Source of the DNA: Cyclobacteriaceae bacterium
GTDB taxonomy: Bacteria > Bacteroidota > Bacteroidia > Cytophagales > Cyclobacteriaceae
Assembly (NCBI GenBank): GCA_028285445.1
Contig: JANQPQ010000020.1
Span: forward strand, 1 to 63,092
Direction of reading: 5' to 3'
DNA length: 63,092 nt
The position numbers and the translations under genes were made by a program. The first letter of the stretch is position 1, and each line of letters starts with the position of its first letter. The notes under the pieces are model-generated. The model did no database searches and was not told the DNA's origin. It was given only the letters and a program-made list of their open reading frames with translations. Of this stretch, positions 56,117 to 63,092 are shown piece after piece.

Positions 56117-56784
56117 GACATTGCCTTCATTTGGAAGCCAATTTTTTGCCCTCTACCCAATTCCTGATTCTGATTGATTTTCTGTACTAACCTAATTCTT
56201 TGTATATCAGGATATGCTGGAGCCACTAAATCGTTTTGAATAGCAGCTACCATGGCATTCTCAATAAACAGCCTCATCATTGGCGATGAAATACTATTCG
56301 CAGCGATATCTGGAAAAAGAAAGTTTAGTGGCTTGGTTCCTTCAATAAAGAAATTGTTTTCATGATTGATAAGTACCCTGGCAATTAAATATCCCGGATC
56401 GTCCAGGCGATGATATTTCACAGAATCTGCCAAGAAATTATATACCATGATGTGGCCAAAATACTTTCGGTTGTCATCCGCTTCGATGTATTTTCCCTTC
56501 ATCAATTCATGCTGTGCATCTAACGTGATAATGTTCGTCTGCATCAGAAAAATCAAGATGTCACCAGAGAACTTCACATGAAATTCAAAATCTCCCTCAT
56601 CAATGTATTCTACAACTATCGACTTGTCAACAGGTGAAATGAGTCCATTGAGTTCATCTACCAACTGCTTCGCTTCGGCCCTTATAATAGCAAATGACTC
56701 AACAACGTTTCTATAAGTTTTTTGCTTCACACCAGCCTTAGATTTTAGTAGTTCGTATAGGTCATTTATAGCATCGTTATCCAT
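56110..56784 (-). CDS. Conserved hypothetical protein (224 aa)
   Basis: I do not recognise the family. It is a soluble, mixed alpha/beta protein without signal peptide or membrane segment. An N-terminal helical part (residues 1-50, ESFAIIRAEAKQLVDELNG) is followed by a strand-rich middle (DEGDFEFHVKFSGDILIFLMQT), then HIMVYNFLADSVKYHRLDDPGYLIARVLIN and a helical end. The region 95-150 could be a small-ligand-binding fold. The composition looks like a normal Bacteroidota core protein. It lies between the convergent ade gene and a divergent coiled-coil gene. Confidence 0.8.
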   Translation of the reverse strand: MDNDAINDLYELLKSKAGVKQKTYRNVVESFAIIRAEAKQLVDELNGLISPVDKSIVVEYIDEGDFEFHVKFSGDILIFLMQTNIITLDAQHELMKGKYIEADDNRKYFGHIMVYNFLADSVKYHRLDDPGYLIARVLINHENNFFIEGTKPLNFLFPDIAANSISSPMMRLFIENAMVAAIQNDLVAPAYPDIQRIRLVQKINQNQELGRGQKIGFQMKAMSQ

Positions 56785-56838
56785 TGCTGTTACGTTTAAT
56801 TTATCATTAGTAATTTAAGCTTATAAACAAACTATAAT

Positions 56839-57144
56839 ATGGGAAGAAAACCAGAAGGAAAAGCGGAAAAGCTATTTAAGAATTTAGGTAAGAAGGTTGA
56901 TGAGATGTTGGGAGACCTGAATATAAGTTCGGATAAAGTGAAAGAAGAAATGAAAGGCCGGTTTGAAGAGTTGAAGAGAAATAGAGATCAACTGAATAAG
57001 GAATTCTCTGAATTCGCAGAAAACAACAAAGACCAATGGAAGAAGGTGGAGGATGGTCTTGATAAGGTTGCTGATGAGCTTTCAAAGGCCGGCGAAAGTT
57101 TTAAAAATGCCGTAAACAACGCATTTGACAAAACAAAAAAATAG
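56839..57144 (+). CDS. Charged amphipathic-helix protein (101 aa)
   Basis: This 101-residue protein is made almost wholly of charged residues (many Lys and Glu) and contains no Cys, no aromatic core and no signal peptide. Heptad-like spacing in residues 8-95 (KLFKNLGKKVDEMLGDL, FEELKRNRDQLNKEF and on) predicts one or two long amphipathic or coiled-coil helices, similar in style to stress-related or nucleoid-linked small proteins. Its function is unknown. It is divergent from the 224-residue gene with a 54-base spacer. Confidence 0.75.
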   Translation: MGRKPEGKAEKLFKNLGKKVDEMLGDLNISSDKVKEEMKGRFEELKRNRDQLNKEFSEFAENNKDQWKKVEDGLDKVADELSKAGESFKNAVNNAFDKTKK

Positions 57145-57165
57145 GGAAGAGTCCCCTCTTCCCTA
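57130..57165 (-). terminator. Intrinsic terminator for the leftward lipoprotein gene
   Basis: The perfect stem TAGGGAAGAG/CTCTTCCCTA with a four-base loop (57142-57165) is followed on the minus strand by TTTTTTTGTTTTG, which overlaps the end of the convergent coiled-coil gene. The plus-strand side has no T-run, so the terminator mainly acts leftward. Confidence 0.8.
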
Positions 57166-57189
57166 TACCCATTAGTCAATCTATCAATA

Positions 57190-58314
57190 TTAAATTTCTA
57201 GTTCTTCCAGTTCGTCGAAAAATTCCTCCAATTCCGCCACAACTGTTTCAAGGGCATCTTCTAGTCTCTCTTGCGAGCCATCACTGTACTGAACGTATGG
57301 TACGTAATCTTCTTCACCCGTCTGCTCATCAATTACTTCCTCAATAAGCACAATGTCTCCGATTTTGCGACCATTAGATGTAAGTATCAAGTTGATGAAC
57401 TCATTAGGGTCGGCATCTTCATTTGCATCCAGTGCTTCTTCCATTCCGGCCACATCTATACTGCCTTCCAGCGCTATGTTCAAATAAGATACCGCTCCGG
57501 ATAATGTTGTCACTTCCTCTTTAAGTGCCGTTTGGAAATTTACTGTAACGTCGATGGCAACTATTCTTGTATCCTCCCGATCTATAGAGGCAGATAGCGT
57601 GGAGACGGTGTTTTGCGTGTCGTCGAAATTGATGGTGAAAGTGTATGGTTTGATAAACAGCGATGCATCACCAGCTACCGGATCTCCGCCCTCATTGTAT
57701 TCCAGTTCAATACTAAGATCAATCAGTAACTCATCGTTAACACTCAAATCAGCCTTCAGTAGTGTAGGAGTAAAATATTCGTCCACAAAGCCGTCGTCTT
57801 CTTCAACAATTAGTATTTCTTCGTAATCCGTTATTCTTAGTTCCGCGTTGTTGGTTTCTGAACCTTCCGTCGGAAACCGTATAATGATCATTTCTACAAC
57901 ATCAGGAAGCTTCTCAAATTCGTCTACAGTTGGGTCATAGACATATATGCCCCAATTATCTTCAAAGTGAAAGCCATCATGCTCATCTAGCTTAAGCGCC
58001 GTAACACTTTTATTAGGAATAAAAATAGACTTTAGTCTTTTGGCGGCAGATTTAAATACCCTCTTTGACCTGGAAACATCGGTGTACATTCTACCACCAA
58101 AGGGGTCTACGTCATTGGTAATGTCAAATAGGTTCAGCAGGGCCTCATATCCTTGTGATGAGGTCATCTGCATGATATCTCCGGACATGCTATTATTTAG
58201 CGTGGAGATTTCCAACTTTGCTTCAGCTGGCGTTAGTACTTCTGGTGTGTCATCTTCACAAGACGCTGCCAAAATTGATAAAAGCAGCATTGTCACTACG
58301 TTCTTCTTAATCAT
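57190..58314 (-). CDS. Acidic lipoprotein of unknown function (374 aa)
   Basis: This 374-residue lipoprotein has signal MIKKNVVTMLLLSILAASC, with lipidated Cys19 followed at once by EDD. Acidic residues right after Cys fit the signal for export to the cell surface in Bacteroidota. The body is strand-rich and strongly acidic, with stretches such as LRITDYEEILIVEEDDGF. The C terminus is a Glu-rich helix (VVAELEEFFDELEELEI). No family recognised. It is monocistronic and ends at a clear terminator. No promoter of the TAnnTTTG type is obvious. Confidence 0.82.
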   Translation of the reverse strand: MIKKNVVTMLLLSILAASCEDDTPEVLTPAEAKLEISTLNNSMSGDIMQMTSSQGYEALLNLFDITNDVDPFGGRMYTDVSRSKRVFKSAAKRLKSIFIPNKSVTALKLDEHDGFHFEDNWGIYVYDPTVDEFEKLPDVVEMIIIRFPTEGSETNNAELRITDYEEILIVEEDDGFVDEYFTPTLLKADLSVNDELLIDLSIELEYNEGGDPVAGDASLFIKPYTFTINFDDTQNTVSTLSASIDREDTRIVAIDVTVNFQTALKEEVTTLSGAVSYLNIALEGSIDVAGMEEALDANEDADPNEFINLILTSNGRKIGDIVLIEEVIDEQTGEEDYVPYVQYSDGSQERLEDALETVVAELEEFFDELEELEI

Positions 58315-58627
58315 ATTGATCTTGGGGTTTATATTCTTTAAATAGTCAGATTTCCGGGAGAAATCTTAAAAGTGGTTCAAGCATTAATTAATAAAACTTA
58401 TGGCAAAGTAACCGGCGGCAATAGAATTATTAACTTTCCAATATTACATGTTACTGCAAAAATAAGGGGTTTTGGGCGTCCTGTAGCGATCAATTGTGAC
58501 CTCTGGCGGACAAAACATTTTTATTAATTTTTGCGTTATATTAGCAATAGATTGATTTTCAAGCCTTTGTGTTTTGGCACAGGCATTGTAATTGAGTTGA
58601 ATGAAGTTTGGCCTAAAACGAAATTAA
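58315..58627. other. 313-base gene-free spacer between divergent genes
   Basis: This AT-rich divergent spacer holds no ORF of note, tRNA or known riboswitch. Two weak features are seen: an imperfect inverted repeat GTTTT-GTCC/GGACAAAAC (58469-58516, with four extra bases in the left arm) and a near-promoter TAATTTTTG around 58525-58535 with one extra spacer base. It must carry the promoters for both flanking genes. Confidence 0.6.
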
Positions 58628-58888
58628 ATGAAGACGGTAAAGACCACATTTAAGTTAACTTATTCTGAAGATCAGTATAACAAAGCTGCTGAGTATGTCG
58701 AAGACATGAAAAAGCACCGGAATCGAGTTTACTGGATTGGCAAGGAAGACAAAAGCGATGAAGAGCTGATTATATCCGTCATTGCCCATAGAATCCTCTC
58801 AGGATTCTACAATAATTATAACCCTGCTTATGCTACTGGTCAGATTCTAAGTATGGAAAACACCAGGAACGGCAACGGAGATAATTAA
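58628..58888 (+). CDS. Small soluble protein of unknown function (86 aa)
   Basis: I do not recognise the family. It has 86 residues, no signal or membrane segment, and predicted helix-rich text (DQYNKAAEYVEDMKKHRN, DEELIISVIAHRILSGFYNNY) with an Asn/Gly-rich tail. Two lines of support for a real gene are the clear ATG after a long spacer and the exact 4-base stop overlap with the convergent nucleoside phosphorylase. Function unknown. Confidence 0.65.
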   Translation: MKTVKTTFKLTYSEDQYNKAAEYVEDMKKHRNRVYWIGKEDKSDEELIISVIAHRILSGFYNNYNPAYATGQILSMENTRNGNGDN

Positions 58889-59742
58889 ATTCTGTTCAGA
58901 ACTTTCTTGATTAAGGAATCTACAATTTGAGTTGGATTTTTCGCGAATCCATCTTTTATCCTATTGGCTAGGATCGCGTTTACACTTAATACTTCATGGC
59001 CTAGCATTCGACCGAAGGCATAATACGCTGCCGTTTCCATTTCAAAATTTGTAAGCCAGAATTCTTTATTGTGGTAATAGTTTAATTCTTCCAGCAGTTT
59101 AGGGATTTTAAGGTCCAATCTCACTCGCCTGCCTTGTGGTGCGTAGAATCCAGGACAAGTTACAGTATTGCCTTCCACCATATCATACGCTATTTGCTCT
59201 TTCAACTCGTGGGACCCATTGACAACATATGGAGGATATGGTAACCTTAGTTTCTTCTGCAACTGGTCCGCGATCCCTTTCTCGAATTTATTCTGCGGTA
59301 ACTTATAGAAGCACATTAGCGAATCTATTCCTACGGCGTAGTCGGAAGCGAGGTGAGTTCCGAGCACAATATCTTCTTGTAATGAACCGGAGGTTCCTAC
59401 CCTAACAATCCGCAAAGATTTCTTTTCACTTTTTTCCTTCCGGGTTTTGAGGTCTATGTTTACCAAAGCATCAAGTTCAGTAAAAAAGATCTCTATGTTA
59501 TCAGTACCCATTCCCGTACTAATTACCGTAACCTTCTTGCCCTTATAGGTTCCGGTATGGGTAATAAATTCGCGCCGATTCATCTCAAATTTGATGTCGT
59601 CAAAGTACTTACTAACTGCAAATACTCTTGAAGGATCGCCGACGGTAATTATGTTCTCTGAGATGTGTCGGGGCTTGAGATTAAGATGGTAAACACTACC
59701 ATCTTTATTTAAGATAAGATCCGTTTGTCCAATTGGTGGCAT
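58885..59742 (-). CDS. Nucleoside phosphorylase (PNP/UDP family)
   Basis: This 285-residue enzyme of the uridine/purine phosphorylase family cleaves nucleosides with phosphate for salvage. It shows the phosphate-loop text ITVGDPSRV (near residue 33), RVGTSGSLQEDIVLGTHL (near 115) and the ribose-binding NFEMETAAYYAFGRML (near 230). The text fits uridine phosphorylase-like enzymes most, but the base specificity is not clear. Lack of a signal sequence indicates cytoplasmic action. The NeuD-like gene lies 70 bases upstream on the same strand. Confidence 0.9.
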   Translation of the reverse strand: MPPIGQTDLILNKDGSVYHLNLKPRHISENIITVGDPSRVFAVSKYFDDIKFEMNRREFITHTGTYKGKKVTVISTGMGTDNIEIFFTELDALVNIDLKTRKEKSEKKSLRIVRVGTSGSLQEDIVLGTHLASDYAVGIDSLMCFYKLPQNKFEKGIADQLQKKLRLPYPPYVVNGSHELKEQIAYDMVEGNTVTCPGFYAPQGRRVRLDLKIPKLLEELNYYHNKEFWLTNFEMETAAYYAFGRMLGHEVLSVNAILANRIKDGFAKNPTQIVDSLIKKVLNRI

Positions 59743-59812
59743 CTTGGTGAAAAATCAGGCAAGGAAGGTAGATGTTTGGTTGCTGTAATACCAGTTATTT
59801 TTGGCCAAATTG

Positions 59813-60451
59813 CTACATGCTCATTGGCTCAGCGGGGTTGCCAAAAACTGTCTCTCCCGCTTCAACATCCCTAACAACAACGGAGCCGGCCCCAACCTGT
59901 GCTTTTGCTCCAATATTAACACCGGCCACTACCGTAGCTCCAGACCCCACGAAAGCGGCCTCTCCAATTTTTACGCCCGACCCAATTAGTGAACCGGCCC
60001 CAATTTGCACAAAATCTTCTAGGGAGCAGCCGTGCTCCAGAATGGCACCACTGTTAACTATGCAATGGTTTGGGATTTTGCAATCACCACCAACAATTAC
60101 CCCCGCATTGATAAAGTTGCCATAGCCAAGATGAACAGAGTCTGGAACCAGGGCCGCACTGTGAATAGCATTCATCGGCATCACTTTACGGCGGTCTTTG
60201 AGCATAGCTATTAGGGATTGCCTAAGAGCATTATCATCAGCTGCTACAAATGCCCCGGTTTTTTTACCTATAAGTTTTAGAAACCCGTCGTCATCCGGTG
60301 CCCCAAGAATTGAGACATCATTAATTGCAGTCCCATGCAGTTCGGAATCATCATCTAAGAATCCATAAACTTCAATACCTGCGCTGATAAAAATTTCAAG
60401 TGCTGCTCTGCCAATGCCGTTGGCTCCAAATATTATAACGGGTTGCTTCAT
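59813..60451 (-). CDS. NeuD/PglD-type sugar acyltransferase
   Basis: This 212-residue protein has a Rossmann-like N-terminal domain (VIIFGANGIGRAALEIF) and a left-handed beta-helix of hexapeptide repeats (from about residue 105, for example VHLGYGNFINAGVIVGGDC). It is of the NeuD/PglD/EpsM group, which acetylates amino sugars for capsule, glycoprotein or lipopolysaccharide synthesis. The catalytic His is H140 in LEHGCSLEDF. The second His often found about nine residues later is Gln here. It is followed downstream by the phosphorylase gene and lies 24 bases after the polytopic membrane protein gene. Confidence 0.88.
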   Translation of the reverse strand: MKQPVIIFGANGIGRAALEIFISAGIEVYGFLDDDSELHGTAINDVSILGAPDDDGFLKLIGKKTGAFVAADDNALRQSLIAMLKDRRKVMPMNAIHSAALVPDSVHLGYGNFINAGVIVGGDCKIPNHCIVNSGAILEHGCSLEDFVQIGAGSLIGSGVKIGEAAFVGSGATVVAGVNIGAKAQVGAGSVVVRDVEAGETVFGNPAEPMSM

Positions 60452-60475
60452 GGTGTGAATATCTGCGCAAATATA

Positions 60476-61747
60476 CTAAGCCAACCATTTGAATTTACCA
60501 CTGGAGCTTATTCCTGATAAGAGTAAGAGAACAAAGAATGGCAAAAATCCCACCCGATACCTGGCCAGAGTGCCAAAATTGGGGGCCGAAAGAGCCAGGA
60601 AGGTTGCCATGGCAAATACATAGAATGCCAGTGAATATACCAGTAATAATGAATTCCTTACCCTCCAGGATTTCCAGTAGAAAAGACATAAAATAGTTAA
60701 AGAAAGAAGAAGCACGTTTTCCAGTGCCGCAGAAAGTTTCATCATGCCATTTGCCTCCCAAGGTAAAGGGCGGTATAAAGAAGAAATAAGTGCTAGTGGT
60801 GCATTTGCAAGCACGCGACCAATCTCAGGGCTTAGATCATTATAATGTATGATATCTTCCGGATCAGATTTAGCAACGAACTGGTCATGGTGACTTGAGA
60901 CGACCTCAGCTATTCTTGAAATATAGAAGTTCGGATGTACAAAGCTTGCTGAAAGCGTGATGGTTCCCAAGACTAAAACCCACAGGGCCGTTTTCAATAA
61001 ATCGTTGTTACGGAGCTGCAATTTTGATGAAAGTGTTTGCACAAATAGGTTAGAAGCCAGCGGAGGAATTAAGAAAATGAAGTAGTAGTATTTAAGACCA
61101 TATGCAAGCGCAAGCGAAAGTAGCAAAATAGCAACCGGTAGCAGCGAATAATTCCTCTCTTTAAACAACTCAAGATAGTACCCCAAAGCCAAACAGATAG
61201 CTCCGGTTGCAAGGCTTTCTTTGATAACACCGGAAGACCAAAACACCACAGAAGGGAAAAGTAGAAAGGCAATAAAGGAGGCTTTTCCCAAACCAGGAAA
61301 GTACCTGGCGATGGCATTGGATAGATGCCAAAAGCCGATAAAACTAAAGAAGGAGAAATACAGAGATGATATCCAGTAGTTACTTCCACTTAGTATATAT
61401 GCCAAACTAAGTAGCTTAGACAAAAGCAATGATCGAGGCTGGTGCAGAAATTGGGCAATATCAATATGGGGCTCCGAGATGCTGCTGGTAAATAGCAGCT
61501 GTACGTAACTGTATGGCTTCGTAAGAGCCAAGTCGGCCATAGCGATTGCGGCCGAATCAAATGCCAATGTATCTCCAAGTCGGAAATAAAAGTGGTATAA
61601 CACACCTAGAGCCAACCCGGATACCAGCTTCAATACCAGTGAAAAAAAATAAAAGCGGACCAATGGTGCCGACTGCTGCTTCTTCCAATGCAAGAACAAG
61701 AGCCATGCGAAAAAAGTAAAGCCCACCAGTCCAAGCAGTATTTTCAT
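60476..61747 (-). CDS. Polytopic membrane protein, possibly glycosyltransferase-like
   Basis: This 423-residue protein has about ten hydrophobic helices. A loop after TM2 has HFYFRLGDTLAFD near residue 52, with Arg, Asp and Thr, and another carries FWSSGVIKESLATG. The text ALISSLYRPLPWEANGMM sits in a further loop, followed by late helices and YRVGFLPFFVLLLLSG. Its layout is like that of GT-C type or O-antigen-related membrane enzymes, but no certain catalytic motif is seen, so the class is tentative. It lies 1 base after the DUF2851 gene and upstream of the NeuD-like gene. Confidence 0.8.
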   Translation of the reverse strand: MKILLGLVGFTFFAWLLFLHWKKQQSAPLVRFYFFSLVLKLVSGLALGVLYHFYFRLGDTLAFDSAAIAMADLALTKPYSYVQLLFTSSISEPHIDIAQFLHQPRSLLLSKLLSLAYILSGSNYWISSLYFSFFSFIGFWHLSNAIARYFPGLGKASFIAFLLFPSVVFWSSGVIKESLATGAICLALGYYLELFKERNYSLLPVAILLLSLALAYGLKYYYFIFLIPPLASNLFVQTLSSKLQLRNNDLLKTALWVLVLGTITLSASFVHPNFYISRIAEVVSSHHDQFVAKSDPEDIIHYNDLSPEIGRVLANAPLALISSLYRPLPWEANGMMKLSAALENVLLLSLTILCLFYWKSWRVRNSLLLVYSLAFYVFAMATFLALSAPNFGTLARYRVGFLPFFVLLLLSGISSSGKFKWLA

Positions 61748-61748
61748 T

Positions 61749-63029
61749 CTAGGGTTTCCGTTTCATCACGGCAGCGCCGATTTTGCATGATAAGCATTTT
61801 TTTTGAAGGCAAAAATTGTTGTATTGCTCTATCAAAGCCTGGGATTCAAGGGCGTTGGTGGCTTTAATGCCATAGTCCTGCCACCGCCTTGTAACTTTAT
61901 TTTTTTCCGGCCTTACCTGCTGAAGCAAATTTAGCGACTGCAGCTTATAATGCGGCAGATCATTAAGTTCTCCATACGCAAACTGAATTGGGCTGAATGT
62001 ATTAATCACCAAATTTTCCTTGCTGCTTTTACCCATCAGCGGAACTCTCCTCTTTTCACTTTGCCCAAATCGGTAATGCTCTTTCCAAAAGGAAGATTGG
62101 CTCACATTGCTTGAAAGGATATCTTCAACATTGTCGGTGTTAAGTATGGTTGAAAGTAAATCGCTATTCGAGTTTATGAAGGAAGCAAACTGAGCAATTC
62201 TTACTGTTGGAAAGTTTGCTGGTCTCATACGAAGGAACTTCCACTCGTGGCCTTCCATTATAGCTGATTGAAGCCCGTACTTTTTATTGAGGAAGGCAAA
62301 CTCACTTTTTAATTGCTTAAAATAGCTTTGTTTCTGATTTGCCCTTAAATAGCCCGCCATGCCGAACAGTAAAGCCTCCTGTTGCAAGGAGCTATCCGCG
62401 TGCTTATTGAGCAATTTTAATGGAAGCGCCTGACTAAGCCGTTGAAAGGGCTGGGCATTTACCTTAAACCCGAAATTAGATGCGAGATGTTGGTAGCAGG
62501 CTTCATTCCAGTCATTTCCGTTTTGCTGCAATAACTGCAGGAATTGATAAGATTTTGTGGCAAGTCGTTGGCTTACCGAAGCATCCATCATTTCTAAGCG
62601 AGTTATTGGCGGAATCTGTGTGAGATAGTTGGCACAAGGAATGTCGGCTATACTCGTTGACAGTGACTCATAACGGGCAAGCAAACTACTTTCAATCTTG
62701 CCTGCCAACTCTAAAGTTGGAATCTGTGAGCCATCTTGCCGGTGTACTGGTTCATTATCCTCCCACACTACATGAAGGATTACACTGTTGTAAGCCGCAT
62801 CGGATTGATGACCATGGTCATTCCATTCACTGGAGTTAACGTGCATCTCAACATTGCCAACCCAACCCAGACCATCGATTTCTAGCTCAACATTTACGAA
62901 ATCAGGGCCGCTATCGTGGTTGTGGTTACCGGGCTGCTTTATAACAATGGACTTCCCGCTGGTGGTTACCAGGTTTGGTGAGTTAATGTATCGTAGTTTC
63001 CAGACAAAGTGTAAGAACTCTTCTTTCAT
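61749..63029 (-). CDS. DUF2851 family protein
   Basis: This 426-residue protein carries the full DUF2851 pattern: MKEEFLHFVWKLRYINSPNL, GNHNHDSGPDFVNVELEIDG, WVGNVEMHVNSSEWNDHGH and AAYNSVILHVVWEDN. The C-terminal part ends with the Cys pair CLQKKCLSCKIG, a possible metal site. The family is common in Bacteroidota and has unknown function; an N-terminal nuclease-like fold is possible but not proven. It is first in a leftward unit with the membrane protein and NeuD-like genes. The 63 bases upstream to the window end are almost all A/T. Confidence 0.93.
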   Translation of the reverse strand: MKEEFLHFVWKLRYINSPNLVTTSGKSIVIKQPGNHNHDSGPDFVNVELEIDGLGWVGNVEMHVNSSEWNDHGHQSDAAYNSVILHVVWEDNEPVHRQDGSQIPTLELAGKIESSLLARYESLSTSIADIPCANYLTQIPPITRLEMMDASVSQRLATKSYQFLQLLQQNGNDWNEACYQHLASNFGFKVNAQPFQRLSQALPLKLLNKHADSSLQQEALLFGMAGYLRANQKQSYFKQLKSEFAFLNKKYGLQSAIMEGHEWKFLRMRPANFPTVRIAQFASFINSNSDLLSTILNTDNVEDILSSNVSQSSFWKEHYRFGQSEKRRVPLMGKSSKENLVINTFSPIQFAYGELNDLPHYKLQSLNLLQQVRPEKNKVTRRWQDYGIKATNALESQALIEQYNNFCLQKKCLSCKIGAAVMKRKP

Positions 63030-63092
63030 ATTTCAGGTGAAATATGAAATATAATTATTTAAATAATAAATATTACTATTATTATTTACAGT

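Noticed and set aside
1-63092. CRISPR arrays, prophage, insertion sequences or integrons
   Set aside because: No repeated spacer pattern, transposase, integrase or phage structural genes were found on either strand.

Overview
The window is chromosomal DNA from a member of the Bacteroidota, most likely an aquatic or marine Cytophagales-type bacterium. This rests on several signs: promoters of the TAnnTTTG type, a protein ending in a type IX secretion sorting domain, OmpA/TolC/RND genes of Bacteroidota style, a stand-alone FtsX-type ABC permease, a DUF2851 protein, a split Na+-NQR operon, and mostly absent Shine-Dalgarno sequences. No plasmid, phage, insertion sequence, CRISPR array or rRNA is visible. 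About 52 protein genes and one tRNA gene are packed tightly on both strands.

Positions 1-10100: a membrane histidine kinase converges on a large leftward operon, tetR - tolC-like - membrane-fusion lipoprotein - RND pump - membrane metallophosphoesterase, with a clear inverted-repeat operator in front of tetR. Upstream of it lies a second leftward pair, an ECF sigma factor and a small His-rich membrane protein that may sense envelope stress or metals. Positions 10200-21600 are housekeeping: purL, an outer-membrane barrel, tRNA-Gln, prs, rplY (L25/Ctc) and pth on the plus strand, metG on the minus strand, and typA/bipA.

Positions 21600-42400 hold mostly envelope and secreted functions: an FtsX/MacB-like permease, a penicillin-acylase-family Ntn hydrolase, an SDR enzyme of the dienoyl-CoA reductase type, an OmpA lipoprotein, a 55-residue PLDc_N microprotein, a giant Asp-box propeller protein, a DM13-like protein, a cystathionine gamma-synthase/lyase, a 1418-residue type IX secreted protein with unusual nested domains, an MscS channel, and a large membrane-anchored protein joining a DUF3352-like region to a beta-propeller-like tail.

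Positions 42400-46300 form a bacterial non-homologous end-joining operon: ligD (polymerase - phosphoesterase - ligase order), ku and a TPR protein. The TPR protein carries a sequence resembling a sliding-clamp-binding motif and is the best candidate here for an undescribed component. Positions 46300-53600 contain an outer-membrane barrel, an alpha/beta hydrolase with a membrane protein, and nqrABCDE, whose operon ends with a terminator and no nqrF. Positions 53700-63092 carry cmk, adenine deaminase, several unrecognised Bacteroidota proteins, a nucleoside phosphorylase, a NeuD-like acyltransferase, a polytopic membrane protein and a DUF2851 protein.

Most start sites lack a ribosome-binding site, so many starts are judged from signal peptides and family length. 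Family assignments come from recognised motifs; no database search was possible.
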